A DNA stretch of 64,000 nt from Clostridia bacterium (GCA_017407835.1 JAFQVV010000026.1:186001-250000); one strand, 5' to 3'. Positions 51,094 through 60,604 are shown, counted from the stretch's first letter. Translations and numbers: made by a program. The notes: a model not told the origin generated them from the sequence alone.

Positions 51094-51149
51094 CTGTTCC
51101 ACCGAAGAATGGGTTTCTCCATGGAGCAGAGAATAAAATTCGGGGGGCA

Positions 51150-51245
51150 ATCAGCACAGCCCCCTTGGATATTGTGTCCGAATCAGTTGTGGTCGTAAGG
51201 CCTGTTGTGGCCTATACCGCACCGTAACGGTAAAGCAATCAGGTT
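51150..51245 (+). ncRNA. Possible structured leader or small RNA before a strong terminator
   Basis: Between the DUF6774 stop and the terminator lie compact helices (ggcc tgttgt ggcc at about 51207-51220; accg taa cggt) and no ORF. I cannot match it to a known family; it may be a 3' UTR. Low confidence. Confidence 0.25.
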
Positions 51246-51250
51246 GTTCA

Positions 51251-51288
51251 ATCCCAGACGGATCTTTGATCCGTCTGGGATTTTTTGT
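51251..51288 (+). terminator. Terminator of the cupin-DUF6774 transcript
   Basis: Arms atcccagacggat (51251-51263) and atccgtctgggat (51269-51281), then six Ts. Confidence 0.9.
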
Positions 51289-51365
51289 CCTCAAAACAGG
51301 ATGGAAGAATTCGGCAATTAACAAAAAATTAAAAAAACGTCAATTCATTGTACACACAAGAGCGA

Positions 51366-51371
51366 TATAAT
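51366..51371 (+). promoter_or_regulatory. -10 box of the cation ATPase transcript
   Basis: TATAAT at 51366-51371, about ten bases before the predicted riboswitch. The -35 is weak (TTCATT with a 16-base spacer). Confidence 0.6.
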
Positions 51372-51380
51372 ATTTGATGT

Positions 51381-51475
51381 ACTTGAGGGAGTAATTCGGC
51401 GCTTTTGGGAGCGTCCGATAAATCAACAATCATGGCAGCTTGATGCCTGGTTTATCGTTAGGAATGAGACTCATA
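51381..51475 (+). promoter_or_regulatory. yybP-ykoY-like manganese riboswitch
   Basis: The element shows the two conserved internal loops of the family: gagggagtaa near the 5' end, the middle segment tcaacaatcatggcagctt with gatgcctggtttatcg, and the 3' strand aatgagact. P1 is closed by ttgag/ctca. The yybP-ykoY aptamer binds Mn2+ and often controls P-type ATPases and TerC exporters. A terminator overlaps the 3' strand, so Mn2+ binding should favour read-through. Assigned by eye; a covariance model was not run. Confidence 0.78.
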
Positions 51476-51505
51476 TACAGTTTCGCTGTATATGAGTCTT
51501 TTTAT
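51468..51505 (+). terminator. Riboswitch expression platform terminator
   Basis: Arms 51468-51480 and 51486-51498 (13 bp, loop tttcg) followed by Ts. The ascending arm shares gactca with P1 of the riboswitch, so the two structures are mutually exclusive. Confidence 0.88.
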
Positions 51506-51542
51506 TACCCGCCAAGCAAAAATTATATATGGAGGAATTTTC

Positions 51543-54236
51543 ATGAAGGCGTATCTCAAAGAACAAAGCGAAGTTCTGGCAGAGAACCAAACCACCGAAA
51601 ATGGTCTCAGTGCCGTCGAGGCCGATCGGCGTCTGGCAGAAAACGGCAAGAACAAGCTGGCCGAAGGAAAGAAGGAATCCTTGCTTCACCGCTTCTTGAA
51701 GCAGCTGGCTGAGCCCATGACCATCATTCTCATTGTTGCCGCCGCAATCTCGGCAGGACTTGAGATTTACGAGGGTATCTCGCACGGTGTGTGGGCTTTT
51801 CCCACCGACGTGGTCATTATTCTTGCTGTTGTCCTTATCAACGCTATTTTGGGTGTGGTGCAGGAAAGCAAAGCCGAGCAGGCCATCGAGGCACTGCAGC
51901 AAATTGCCGCAGCCACGTCAAAGGTCATTCGTGACGGCAAGCAAATCACGGTCAAGAGTGAGGATCTGGTGGTGGGCGATATCATCGTTCTGGAAGCCGG
52001 CGACTCTGTTCCTGCCGATGCCCGCATCATTGAGTGCGCTTCGATGAAAATTGAGGAAGCCGCACTGACGGGAGAGTCGGTTCCTGTTGACAAAAAGGTA
52101 GAGGCGCTCACCCCCAATGCCGAGGGTGATGTCCCCCTGGGCGACCGCAAAAACATGGTGTTTATGGGCTCAACCGTTGTGTACGGCCGCGGAAAAGCCG
52201 TTGTTGTTGCCACGGGCATGGATACCGAGATGGGTAAGATCGCTGACGCGCTGGCACAGGCAGAAGAGGGGAAAACACCGCTGCAGATCAAACTGGCCGG
52301 TCTTTCCAAGATTCTTACCTATCTGGTCATCGGCATCTGCGTAGTTATTTTTGCGGTGCAGCTCATCCGCCACGGAAGCATCGGTTTTGAGCCGATCCTC
52401 AACTCCTTTATGCTGGCCATCTCGCTTGCCGTTGCCGCTATTCCCGAGGGCTTGGCTACTGTCGTAACCATCGTGCTGTCCATCGGCGTTACCAATATGT
52501 CCAAGCGAAGCGCTATCATCCGGAAGCTGACCGCTGTCGAAACGCTTGGCTGTACACAGATCATCTGCTCGGATAAGACGGGCACCCTGACGCAGAACAA
52601 AATGACCGTTGTCGAACATTACGGCGAGAATGAAGCGCTGTTGGCTACGGCGATGTCCATGTCCTCTGACGCTGAGTTTGACCGCGATGCAGGCACCGCC
52701 GTTGGCGAGCCCACCGAGTGTGCGCTGGTCAACTACGCGAATACACTTGGCTTCGATAAGAACGATCAGAAGAACGATTATGTCCGCGTGGGTGAGGTTC
52801 CTTTCGACTCCATGCGCAAGATGATGACCACCGTGCACCGAACAAAGGATGGCTCCATCCTCCAATTCACAAAAGGTGCTCCCGACGAGGTGCTCAAACG
52901 CTGCACCCATGCACTGGTGGGCGGAAATGCAGTGGAGATGACCGATGCGATCCGCGCCGATATTCTTGCCGCCAATAAGGGCATGGCCGACCGCGCCCTG
53001 CGCGTGCTGGCTGCTGCCCAGAAACCGCTTGAGGCCGAACCGACCGTATACGAGTCGGATGCGGTGGAAAACGACCTGTGCTTTGTGGGACTTGTGGGTA
53101 TGATCGACCCCGTGCGCCCCGAGGTTAAGCCCGCCATTGATGAATGCAGCTCCGCAGGCATCCGCCCCATCATGATCACGGGTGACCACAAGGACACTGC
53201 CGTTGCCATTGCGATGCAGCTGGGCATCATTGCCGATGCATCCCAGGCCATCACGGGCTCTGAGCTTGACAAGATCTCGGACGAGGACTTTGATACGGCA
53301 GTCGAGCGATATTCTGTCTACGCCCGCGTCCAGCCTGAGCACAAGACGCGCATTGTCAATGCTTGGCGCAAAAAGGGAATGGTTACGGCCATGACGGGTG
53401 ACGGCGTCAATGACGCCCCCTCCATCAAAAACGCCGACATCGGCGTTGGCATGGGTATCACCGGCACCGACGTGACCAAAAATGTCGCCGATATGATCCT
53501 GGCCGACGATAACTTTGCTACCATCGTATCTGCCGCCGCCGAGGGGCGCCGCATTTATGACAACATCCGTAAAGCCATTCAGTTCCTGCTGGCTTCCAAT
53601 CTCTCCGAGGTGCTGGCCATCTTCTTTGCAACTCTTCTGGGCTTTACCATTTTCCAGCCCGTTCAGCTGCTTTGGATCAACCTCATCACCGACTGCTTCC
53701 CGGCGCTGGCACTGGGTATGGAAAAGCCCGAGGCCGATGTCATGACCCGCAAGCCCCGCAATTCCAAGGAAGGTATCTTTGCCGGCGGACTTGGCGTAGC
53801 TGTGGCTTACCAGGGTGTGCTTGTGACTGCCATTACACTGATCTCCTACTTCATCGGCCGTGATTTCCTCGCTACGGTGCATCACGCTGAAGCAATCGCA
53901 GCAGGCACCTATTCCGCCGAGATGCTGGGCACCTCCATGGCGTTCCTGACGCTGTCCATGTGCGAGATTTTCCACGCGTTCAATATGCGTTCTCTCCGCG
54001 GTTCGATCTTTACCCTCAAGACGCAGAATGCATGGCTGTGGGGCGCAGGCGCGCTGTCGCTGCTGTTGACCACTGCTGTGGTTGAGATCGACTTCCTGTG
54101 CAATGCATTTGGTCTTGCACACCTCGATCTGATAGAGTACGGTATCGCAATTGGCCTTGGCTTCTGCATCATTCCCATTGTTGAGATCGTTAAACTCATC
54201 CACCGCGCCATTGACCGCGCAGGCGCAAAGGCATAA
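51543..54236 (+). CDS. P-type cation-transporting ATPase (PMR1/SERCA-like, Ca2+/Mn2+)
   Basis: About 897 residues, type IIA P-ATPase with ten helices. Actuator TGES (AALTGESVPVDKK), phosphorylation site CSDKTGTLTQNKM, nucleotide site FTKGAPDEVLKRC, hinge TGDGVNDAPSIKNADIG. Site II ligands are kept: IPEGLATVV in M4 and NLITDCFPALALG in M6. Family members export Ca2+ and some, like PMR1 and YoaB, Mn2+. The manganese riboswitch upstream argues for Mn2+ efflux as its main job. ATG 51543 follows GGAGGA. Codons are C-ending rich, unlike the neighbours. Confidence 0.93.
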   Translation: MKAYLKEQSEVLAENQTTENGLSAVEADRRLAENGKNKLAEGKKESLLHRFLKQLAEPMTIILIVAAAISAGLEIYEGISHGVWAFPTDVVIILAVVLINAILGVVQESKAEQAIEALQQIAAATSKVIRDGKQITVKSEDLVVGDIIVLEAGDSVPADARIIECASMKIEEAALTGESVPVDKKVEALTPNAEGDVPLGDRKNMVFMGSTVVYGRGKAVVVATGMDTEMGKIADALAQAEEGKTPLQIKLAGLSKILTYLVIGICVVIFAVQLIRHGSIGFEPILNSFMLAISLAVAAIPEGLATVVTIVLSIGVTNMSKRSAIIRKLTAVETLGCTQIICSDKTGTLTQNKMTVVEHYGENEALLATAMSMSSDAEFDRDAGTAVGEPTECALVNYANTLGFDKNDQKNDYVRVGEVPFDSMRKMMTTVHRTKDGSILQFTKGAPDEVLKRCTHALVGGNAVEMTDAIRADILAANKGMADRALRVLAAAQKPLEAEPTVYESDAVENDLCFVGLVGMIDPVRPEVKPAIDECSSAGIRPIMITGDHKDTAVAIAMQLGIIADASQAITGSELDKISDEDFDTAVERYSVYARVQPEHKTRIVNAWRKKGMVTAMTGDGVNDAPSIKNADIGVGMGITGTDVTKNVADMILADDNFATIVSAAAEGRRIYDNIRKAIQFLLASNLSEVLAIFFATLLGFTIFQPVQLLWINLITDCFPALALGMEKPEADVMTRKPRNSKEGIFAGGLGVAVAYQGVLVTAITLISYFIGRDFLATVHHAEAIAAGTYSAEMLGTSMAFLTLSMCEIFHAFNMRSLRGSIFTLKTQNAWLWGAGALSLLLTTAVVEIDFLCNAFGLAHLDLIEYGIAIGLGFCIIPIVEIVKLIHRAIDRAGAKA

Positions 54237-54250
54237 TAATGTTCAACCGA

Positions 54251-54280
54251 AAGGGCTGACGCATTTGCGTCAGCCCTTGT
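54251..54280 (+). terminator. Terminator of the cation ATPase gene
   Basis: aagggctgacgc and gcgtcagccctt (54251-54262 with 54267-54278) pair perfectly. Confidence 0.85.
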
Positions 54281-54324
54281 TCAAAAAAAGGACTGGGATT
54301 TCGTGAGGAGATGGATCGGCATAT

Positions 54325-55107
54325 ATGATTGGAATTTATGATTGCTTTGGGTATGGTAAGGGGTACGATATATCGTTTGCGCAAAGATATAGACTGATTA
54401 AAAATGCAGGTTTTGATTGTGTAATGCTGTGGTGGAGCGATATGTTCGGCCGCGGTGATGGGTATCAAGATGATGTATGGCTGGCAAAAAATGCAGGTCT
54501 GCAGATTGAGAATATCCATGCACCCGTTCACGAACAAAACTGTCTATCCTTGGATAATTTGCAGGGAGACAGCGTTTTGAGGGCGTATGTGCAATGTGTA
54601 AAGGATTGCCATCAGTATGAAATTGCCACAGTGGTAATTCATTTGCCCGGCGATTCTCATCCCATAAGTGATTTGGGTATGAAGAGACTCGAAGAGATCA
54701 TTTGTATAGCAGAAGATGAGAATATTCAAATTGCCTTTGAAAATTTGGGGAATATTCAAAATTTGGCGACGGTGCTCGACTGGTTTTCGTCCCCAAATGT
54801 TGGATTTTGCTATGATAGTTGTCACCATGTCAATTACTCACCCGATGTTGATTTGCTTCAGCTGTATGGAAACCGTCTGAAGGCGATTCACTTACACGAC
54901 AACGGCGGGGTGCACAATCAGCATCAACTTCCGTTTGACGGGACGATGGACTGGTCGGATGTAATGCGTAAGATTACCCATACCGGCTACCGGGGGGCAA
55001 CGATGCTTGAACCGATGAATTGGGATTATGCGCAGTTGTCGATCCGTGAATTTTTGGAGCTGGCGTATGAGCGTGCCAAACGGCTTGAGGCATTGAGAAT
55101 ATCCTGA
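54325..55107 (+). CDS. Sugar phosphate isomerase/epimerase (TIM barrel, AP-endonuclease 2 family)
   Basis: 260 residues. Metal-ligand positions of the xylose-isomerase-like barrel are visible: IHAPVHEQN and VVIHLPGDSH (His), IAFENLGNIQ (Glu), GFCYDSCHHVNY (Asp-x-x-His), AIHLHDNGG (His-x-His/Asp) and MLEPMNWDY (Glu). These families isomerise sugars or epimerise inositol-like compounds; substrate unknown. The ribosome binding site (ggaga) is modest. A bidirectional terminator separates it from glyQS. Confidence 0.87.
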   Translation: MIGIYDCFGYGKGYDISFAQRYRLIKNAGFDCVMLWWSDMFGRGDGYQDDVWLAKNAGLQIENIHAPVHEQNCLSLDNLQGDSVLRAYVQCVKDCHQYEIATVVIHLPGDSHPISDLGMKRLEEIICIAEDENIQIAFENLGNIQNLATVLDWFSSPNVGFCYDSCHHVNYSPDVDLLQLYGNRLKAIHLHDNGGVHNQHQLPFDGTMDWSDVMRKITHTGYRGATMLEPMNWDYAQLSIREFLELAYERAKRLEALRIS

Positions 55108-55110
55108 ACA

Positions 55111-55146
55111 AAATACCAGGGTGCTTGAAGGCACCCTGGTATTTTG
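55111..55146. terminator. Bidirectional terminator
   Basis: Arms 55111-55124 and 55131-55144 (14 bp, loop ttgaag) with A and T tracts on both sides; serves both convergent genes. Confidence 0.9.
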
Positions 55147-55173
55147 TAACTACATCTAAAATAACATTTTCTC

Positions 55174-56574
55174 TTAGAACGCGATCTTCTCGGCAACGTA
55201 TGCCTTGAGCTCGCTGATTGGGATGCGAACCTGCTCCATGGTGTCGCGGTCGCGGACGGTGACGCAGCCGTCTTCCTTGGAGTCGAAGTCGTAGGTGACG
55301 CAGAGGGGAGTACCGATCTCGTCCTCGCGGCGGTAGCGCTTGCCGATGGAACCGGTTTCGTCGAAGTCGGTCATGAAGTCACGCGAGAGCATGGTGTAAA
55401 CCTCCATTGCCTCGGGGGAGAGCTTCTTCGAGAGGGGAAGGACGGCAACCTTGTAGGGCGCGATGGCGGGATGGAAGCGCATGACGACGCGAATATCATT
55501 CTTAGCCTCGTCAATAACCTCCTCATCGTAAGCCTCAACCAGGAGAGCCAAGGTCATGCGATCAGCGCCCAGGGAGGGCTCAACCACATAGGGCACATAG
55601 TGCTCATTGGTCTCGGGATCAAAGTAGGTCAGATCCTGGCCGGAGTGCTTGGCGTGCTGGGAGAGGTCGTAGTTGGTGCGGTCTGCAACGCCCCACAGCT
55701 CGCCCCAGCCGAACGGGAAGAGGTACTCGAAGTCAGTGGTTGCCTTGGAATAGAAGGACAACTCCTCGGGCTCGTGGTCGCGCAGGCGAAGGTTCTCCTC
55801 CTTGATGTTCAGGGACTTGAGCCACTCATGGCAGTAGTTACGCCAGTAAGCGAACCACTCCAGATCGGTGTCGGGCTTGCAGAAGAACTCCAGCTCCATC
55901 TGCTCGAATTCGCGGATACGGAAGATGAAGTTTCCGGGGGTGATCTCATTGCGGAAGGACTTACCGATCTGGCAAACGCCGAAGGGCAGCTTGCGGCGGG
56001 TGGAGCGCTGGATGGCAGGGAAGTTGACAAAGATACCCTGGGCGGTCTCGGGACGGAGATAAACCTCATTCTGGTTGTCCTCGGTGACGCCCTGGTGAGT
56101 CTTGAACATCAGGTTGAACTTGCGGATGTCGGTGAAATCCGACTTGCCGCAGCCGGGGCAGGGGATCTTCTGCTCGCGGATGTAGGCCAGCAGAGCCTCA
56201 CCGTCCATGGCCTCAACATTCACATCGGTGATATTGTTCTCGTGGACATATTCCTCGACCAGCTTGTCGGCGCGGTGGCGCATCTTGCAGGCCTTGCAGT
56301 CGATGAGCGGATCATTGAAGGTGGCAACGTGGCCCGATGCTACCCAAACTTCGCGGTTCATGAGAATCGCCGAGTCGAGACCGACATTGTAGGGATTCTC
56401 CTGCACAAACTTCTTCCACCAGGCGCGCTTGACGTTGTTCTTCAGCTCAACGCCAAGAGGGCCGTAGTCCCAAGAGTTGGCAAGACCGCCGTAGATCTCG
56501 GAGCCGGGGAAGACGATGCCGCGATTTTTGCAAAGGGCGACAATTTTTTCCATTGTTTTTTCATTCTGGTTCAT
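55174..56574 (-). CDS. glyQS: Glycyl-tRNA synthetase, single-chain (alpha2) type
   Basis: 466 residues, class II synthetase of the dimeric type. Motif 1 region [13 protein letters not shown], motif 2 [20 protein letters not shown], the zinc/insert cysteines ([18 protein letters not shown]), motif 3 [15 protein letters not shown], and the C-terminal anticodon-binding HGTP domain ([20 protein letters not shown]). ATG 56574 follows AGGAGA. No T-box is visible in the 33 bases to the next gene. Confidence 0.95.
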   Translation of the reverse strand: MNQNEKTMEKIVALCKNRGIVFPGSEIYGGLANSWDYGPLGVELKNNVKRAWWKKFVQENPYNVGLDSAILMNREVWVASGHVATFNDPLIDCKACKMRHRADKLVEEYVHENNITDVNVEAMDGEALLAYIREQKIPCPGCGKSDFTDIRKFNLMFKTHQGVTEDNQNEVYLRPETAQGIFVNFPAIQRSTRRKLPFGVCQIGKSFRNEITPGNFIFRIREFEQMELEFFCKPDTDLEWFAYWRNYCHEWLKSLNIKEENLRLRDHEPEELSFYSKATTDFEYLFPFGWGELWGVADRTNYDLSQHAKHSGQDLTYFDPETNEHYVPYVVEPSLGADRMTLALLVEAYDEEVIDEAKNDIRVVMRFHPAIAPYKVAVLPLSKKLSPEAMEVYTMLSRDFMTDFDETGSIGKRYRREDEIGTPLCVTYDFDSKEDGCVTVRDRDTMEQVRIPISELKAYVAEKIAF

Positions 56575-56607
56575 GATGGTGTCTCCTGTTGTTCTATTTG
56601 AAATGTT

Positions 56608-57768
56608 TTATTCGTAGATTCGTTTGTATTCACTAAAGTATTCGAGTGCGCGCTCCAGATTTGGCGTAAAGACACGTTCTCCTTCAGCGTCGGTACTGTA
56701 GCTGCCGGGGAAGGACAGCTCAAGCAGCTGATATTCACCGTATTTGAAAATCAAATCAAGATTGACGGTCAAATCCTGTGCGGTGAAGTTGGTGATAAAC
56801 AGATTGCAAAGCTGTGAATAAAGCTCGGGGGCCTTTGGCAGGTAGGAGAGGTCGGTCATTTTCTGCAGCAAGGTGCGCATGAAATTGATCGCGGTTTTGA
56901 TGCGGCTTTGATTTGGCTCGGTATAACTGTTGAAGCGAAGCATATGCAGCACGGCCTCGCCGTCCATCGGCTGCATACCTGCCTTGAGGTCGATGTGTAG
57001 ATTTCCCTTGTAATCATCGTATTTCATATCGCAGGGGACGTTGTATGTAATGCCGCCCAGCGTGTCGATGATTTGTGGGAATTGATCAATGTTAACAATC
57101 GCATAACGGTCAATCAAAAGCCCTGTCATGGCGTTAATTTTGCGCAGCAGAAAATCGAGTCCGTATTCGGCGAAAACATCGCACAGCATCATCTCGCGTC
57201 CCTCAATGGTCAGAAGCATCTCAGGGGGGAACGCCGTGAATGTAAACTGACGGCGCTCTTTGTCCACGCGAAGCAGAATCAGCGTGTCGGTTTGCACCGT
57301 GCGGTAATCATCCGAGAAAAAGCCACCCTCAAAGTAGAGTGAACCGTCAGGCATCAAAATCCCCGTGTCAAGCGCCGTCGTCTCATCTGCCACCGTGATG
57401 GAAGCAGGGGGAGCGATAGTTTCGGGTGCGTTTGTTGTCAGCGATGAATCATCGGCTGCCGCCTCGGTCTGGGGAGTAAGCGCTTCAATCAGTTCGGGAT
57501 CATAGTCATAGAACCGATTGGGAGCATAGTCCACACCGATGAGCAAAATGTTAAAGGATGAACCGTTGAGCGGTTCGGCAGACTCGGTGGCCGGCGGCTC
57601 TGTTGTTGTCAAAGCAGGATCAAGGGTAATCGAGGGATCATCGGGGGTAACAAAAAAAGAATCTTCCAAGCTGTCCATAATGATTTGCACAACAGCAAAG
57701 GCAATCAATGAGAATATGATCGCGGCGATCAAAAAGGTGATCGCATAGTTTTTTAATGCAGAGAGCAT
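56608..57768 (-). CDS. LytR-CpsA-Psr (LCP) family protein with altered catalytic residues
   Basis: About 386 residues: membrane anchor (YAITFLIAAIIFSLIAFAVV), Thr/Pro-rich spacer, then an LCP domain. The fold landmarks are present (NILLIGVDYAPN; VQTDTLILLRVDKER; NIDQFPQIIDTLGGI; AVLHMLRFNSYTEPN). But the canonical SIPRDT, which supplies an Arg binding the polyprenyl pyrophosphate, is AFPPEM, and the VRFRHTD-like second Arg is Asn (LRFNSYT). Transfer of teichoic acids or glycans to peptidoglycan may therefore be impaired. ATG 57768 follows AGGAGG. It precedes glyQS on the same strand. Confidence 0.8.
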   Translation of the reverse strand: MLSALKNYAITFLIAAIIFSLIAFAVVQIIMDSLEDSFFVTPDDPSITLDPALTTTEPPATESAEPLNGSSFNILLIGVDYAPNRFYDYDPELIEALTPQTEAAADDSSLTTNAPETIAPPASITVADETTALDTGILMPDGSLYFEGGFFSDDYRTVQTDTLILLRVDKERRQFTFTAFPPEMLLTIEGREMMLCDVFAEYGLDFLLRKINAMTGLLIDRYAIVNIDQFPQIIDTLGGITYNVPCDMKYDDYKGNLHIDLKAGMQPMDGEAVLHMLRFNSYTEPNQSRIKTAINFMRTLLQKMTDLSYLPKAPELYSQLCNLFITNFTAQDLTVNLDLIFKYGEYQLLELSFPGSYSTDAEGERVFTPNLERALEYFSEYKRIYE

Positions 57769-57905
57769 GAAAACCTCCTGATGTTTCAAAAAAAGGAGTG
57801 TACATAATACATTATATTATATAACAAAAATTCGAATAATGCAAGAGGGGAAGGCAGGATTTTTACGAATAAATGTAAATATTCAAAAGATCTTTGGAAA
57901 ATATA

Positions 57906-57935
57906 AGAAAGCCTCCGCCAAAGCGGAGGCTTTCT
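57906..57935 (-). terminator. Terminator of the flotillin operon
   Basis: Arms 57906-57918 and 57923-57935 (agaaagcctccgc/gcggaggctttct), loop caaa. Confidence 0.88.
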
Positions 57936-57959
57936 CGGGAAAATCAGATTGCTCAGGGA

Positions 57960-59354
57960 TTATTCAGCGGTCTGCACATCAGCGGCCGTTTCCTCAGTTT
58001 TTTTGCCAAGGTACTCGGGCAGCTGCATACCTGCCATATCAAAGATTTCGCTGAGCGGAGGAACCGACTTCATCAAACCCGACACAAAGTTTGCAGTCGA
58101 GGTCTTGCCGTTTTCGCCGGCACCGCCGTTGTCCCAAACAGTAACCTTGTCGATCTTGAGATTCTTGATGGCATCCACCTGAATGCGGGTAAGCTCTTCC
58201 ATCTTGTCGGCGAGCATGAGACGAATCGCATCGTTTGCTTCGCCGCCGGCAGAATTGACGATCTCGGTAAAACCTTCAGCCTGCTTGGAGAGGATTTCGC
58301 GCATACCGGCAGCTTCGGCCTGCATTTTCATGAGGATTGCATCGGCTTCACCGCGTGCCTTGCGGCGCATCTGTTCGGCTTCCGCCTCTGCTTCCAGCTC
58401 TTTTTGCTTCTTGGCAATCTCAGCTTTTACGATGATGTCAGCTTCAAGTTTGGCCTTTTCCAGCGCTGCACGTGCTGTTTCGGCTGCCTGCTGTGCGGCA
58501 TAGGACTCTTCAAGCGCTTTTGCTGCCTGGATGTTCTCGGCAGCGGTGGCGCGCTTGAGTGACTCAGCCTCGCGCTCACGGCGGATGGCTTCGGAATCGG
58601 CGATCTGGATCTTGGCTTCGTTCTCACCGCGAATCGCCTCAGAATCGGATTTTGCTACGCTGATACGCTGCTCTTTTTCGGCAATGGAAGCACCGATAGC
58701 ACCGTTTCTGTCAGCCTCGGCGACCGAAACTTTCGCATCGTTGATAGCCTTGGCTGCTGCTTCTTTACCGAGGGCAGCGATATAGCCGCTTTCATCGTTG
58801 ATATCGGTAACATTGACGTTGATGAGACGGAGACCGATCTTTTTCAGCTCGGTTTCCACATTGCCGGAGACTGCTTCGAGGAACTTGTCACGGTCTGTGT
58901 TGATTTCCTCAATGTCCATTGTGGCGATAACCAGACGAAGCTGACCGAAGATAATATCCTTTGCCAGCTCTTGAATTTCCACCAGCTTCAAACCAAGCAG
59001 ACGTTCGGCTGCGTTCTGCATCACACCCACCTCGGTAGAGATACCGACGGTGAAACGGGAGGGAACATCAATACGGATATTCTGGCGGGAGAGTGCATTC
59101 GTCAAATCAACGCTGATCGAGAGCGGAGTCAAATCAAGATATTCATATGCCTGAATGACCGGCCAGACAAAAGCTGCACCGCCGTGAATACATTTCGCGG
59201 AGCGAGACGTACCGTCTTTGTTGGTGCCGACCTTACCGTAAATAACCATAACTTTATCGGAAGGACACTTTTTATACCGCGACAAAATGACGATAAATGT
59301 GGTGAAGAGGAGAAGGACGAGGACGACAACTAATCCGAGGATTTCAGGAGGCAT
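57960..59354 (-). CDS. floT: Flotillin-like SPFH/band 7 protein
   Basis: 464 residues: N-terminal membrane insertion segment (ILGLVVVLVLLLFTTFIVIL), SPFH domain (residues 35-190, ending in LRLINVNVTDINDESGY), and a long Glu/Ala-rich coiled coil (about 200-380, KAKLEADIIVKAEIAKKQKE and similar) that drives oligomerisation. Flotillins organise membrane microdomains and signalling complexes. It follows its NfeD partner by 26 bases, the YuaF-FloT arrangement of Bacillus. Confidence 0.93.
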   Translation of the reverse strand: MPPEILGLVVVLVLLLFTTFIVILSRYKKCPSDKVMVIYGKVGTNKDGTSRSAKCIHGGAAFVWPVIQAYEYLDLTPLSISVDLTNALSRQNIRIDVPSRFTVGISTEVGVMQNAAERLLGLKLVEIQELAKDIIFGQLRLVIATMDIEEINTDRDKFLEAVSGNVETELKKIGLRLINVNVTDINDESGYIAALGKEAAAKAINDAKVSVAEADRNGAIGASIAEKEQRISVAKSDSEAIRGENEAKIQIADSEAIRREREAESLKRATAAENIQAAKALEESYAAQQAAETARAALEKAKLEADIIVKAEIAKKQKELEAEAEAEQMRRKARGEADAILMKMQAEAAGMREILSKQAEGFTEIVNSAGGEANDAIRLMLADKMEELTRIQVDAIKNLKIDKVTVWDNGGAGENGKTSTANFVSGLMKSVPPLSEIFDMAGMQLPEYLGKKTEETAADVQTAE

Positions 59355-59380
59355 AACAGTTCTTCCTTTCTTGTGTAAAT

Positions 59381-59950
59381 TTATTGTATGGGTTCAACGA
59401 CAAGTGTGCCGTTTTCGTTCGCCGAAACCACGCGCACATAACTGCCTGTCGGCAGTGTTTCGTTTGCAGTGGTAATCGCCGTAACTTCGATGTACTTTTC
59501 CTGCAGCGTGAGGGTAACTTTGCCCGCCGCACTCCCTGCAGGGGGGATAGGGATATAGACCTGCGCCACATGTCCGATACTGTTGCCGTAATCGATATTG
59601 CCCGACGATTGAAGCCCGAGCACAAGTTTCATCAAATAGGCAAAACCGACCAATGTGGTAAGACCGAGGAGAATGGCAATGATGATGGCAAGAACATCGG
59701 GGAGGGGTGTCTCGAGCAGTGCCACGCCGCTCCACCCCATGACGCAGAGCATAGCGACAATTCCACGGACCGAGAAGAGCGCCAACCCGTCATCTCCTGC
59801 ATCGATATCAAAATCCGCATCAGCATCACCATCGTGATCTCCGCCGAAGAGGAGAAGCAGTGTCTGAATAACGAGAATCAATGAAGAGGGAATTGCAATC
59901 AGGGCAAAAATCTGCTGTGTGAACAGCAATTCATTCCACCAAGTCAGCAT
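59381..59950 (-). CDS. NfeD-family membrane protein (YuaF-like)
   Basis: 189 residues: membrane helices (about 8-35, 60-80, 85-108) followed by a C-terminal OB-fold (HVAQVYIPIPPAGSAAGKVT, then YIEVTAITTANETLPTGS). An aspartate-rich loop (GGDHDGDADADFDIDAGDDG) between the first helices is conspicuous. NfeD proteins are partners of flotillins. ATG 59950 follows AAAGGAG. Upstream is the DUF1836-like regulator, 39 bases away on the same strand. Confidence 0.88.
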   Translation of the reverse strand: MLTWWNELLFTQQIFALIAIPSSLILVIQTLLLLFGGDHDGDADADFDIDAGDDGLALFSVRGIVAMLCVMGWSGVALLETPLPDVLAIIIAILLGLTTLVGFAYLMKLVLGLQSSGNIDYGNSIGHVAQVYIPIPPAGSAAGKVTLTLQEKYIEVTAITTANETLPTGSYVRVVSANENGTLVVEPIQ

Positions 59951-59989
59951 GGTCAGCTCCTTTCTGCTGTAAAACCAAATGATGAGAAA

Positions 59990-60556
59990 TCAACGAGAGA
60001 TGAGGGATACGTACAGCGCATCGGCTTGTTTTTTCATAGAAGATGCGGCATAAGCAATGATGAAAATTTCCAGTGCGCGGCAAAGCCTCAGCTTTGCACC
60101 GCCAAATGGCTCACGGTAATCGGCGAGCACCGAATCGATCAGACTGTGCAGAGTTTGTTCGGAGACGCTTTCCTGCGCCAAATGCTCAATGAGCAGACAG
60201 AGATAATCATACAGCTCAGATTCCGAAACGATGCGTGCTTCTTGACCGTCCTTTTCATCTCCGTTGAGATAGCGCAGAACAAATACGATACGATCAAGCT
60301 GCATGCAGTCGCGCAGCATATTGATGATCAGAATGCGGGCAAGCTGTTCCATGCTGTACTTTTTGAGTTTTGCATTGGCAACCCAGCCCCGCTTGGTCCA
60401 GTTTTGCAGCGTAGAGCCGTCAATGCCTGCGATTTCACGAATTTGAGAGAGCATGATGCCCTGCGAAATATAAAATATTTTATGCAGAAATTCAAGCCCT
60501 GTTACATTCCCCATCGCACTTTTTTTCAGAATTGTTCCGGGAATATATTCCCTCAA
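59990..60556 (-). CDS. DUF1836-like HTH regulator upstream of the flotillin operon
   Basis: About 188 residues. A MerR-like segment (MLSQIREIAGIDGSTLQNWT, then KRGWVANAKLKKYSMEQLAR) is followed by a helical domain; layout matches DUF1836. Start is uncertain: the track start is TTG 60556, but the best Shine-Dalgarno (AAAAGGAGG, about 60580-60588) precedes ATG/GTG codons that run into stops within three codons in other frames. The protein frame continues open upstream (IDVAL before REYIP). An unusual start codon or a one-base error could explain this. The promoter at 60605-60633 contains an inverted repeat, suggesting autoregulation. Confidence 0.75.
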   Translation of the reverse strand: MREYIPGTILKKSAMGNVTGLEFLHKIFYISQGIMLSQIREIAGIDGSTLQNWTKRGWVANAKLKKYSMEQLARILIINMLRDCMQLDRIVFVLRYLNGDEKDGQEARIVSESELYDYLCLLIEHLAQESVSEQTLHSLIDSVLADYREPFGGAKLRLCRALEIFIIAYAASSMKKQADALYVSLISR

Positions 60557-60604
60557 TGCAACATCTATATCATCACACCTCCTTTTAGCTTTTTCTTTGA
60601 GAAT

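Noticed and set aside
50307-51122. Open frame extending the LysR gene by 272 codons upstream
   Set aside because: It is antisense to the cupin and DUF6774 genes, which have their own starts and domains, and the LysR domain begins normally at 50306 behind AAGGAG.
56575-56607. T-box leader before glyQS
   Set aside because: Only 33 bases separate the genes and no T-box sequence is present there; argS also lacks one.
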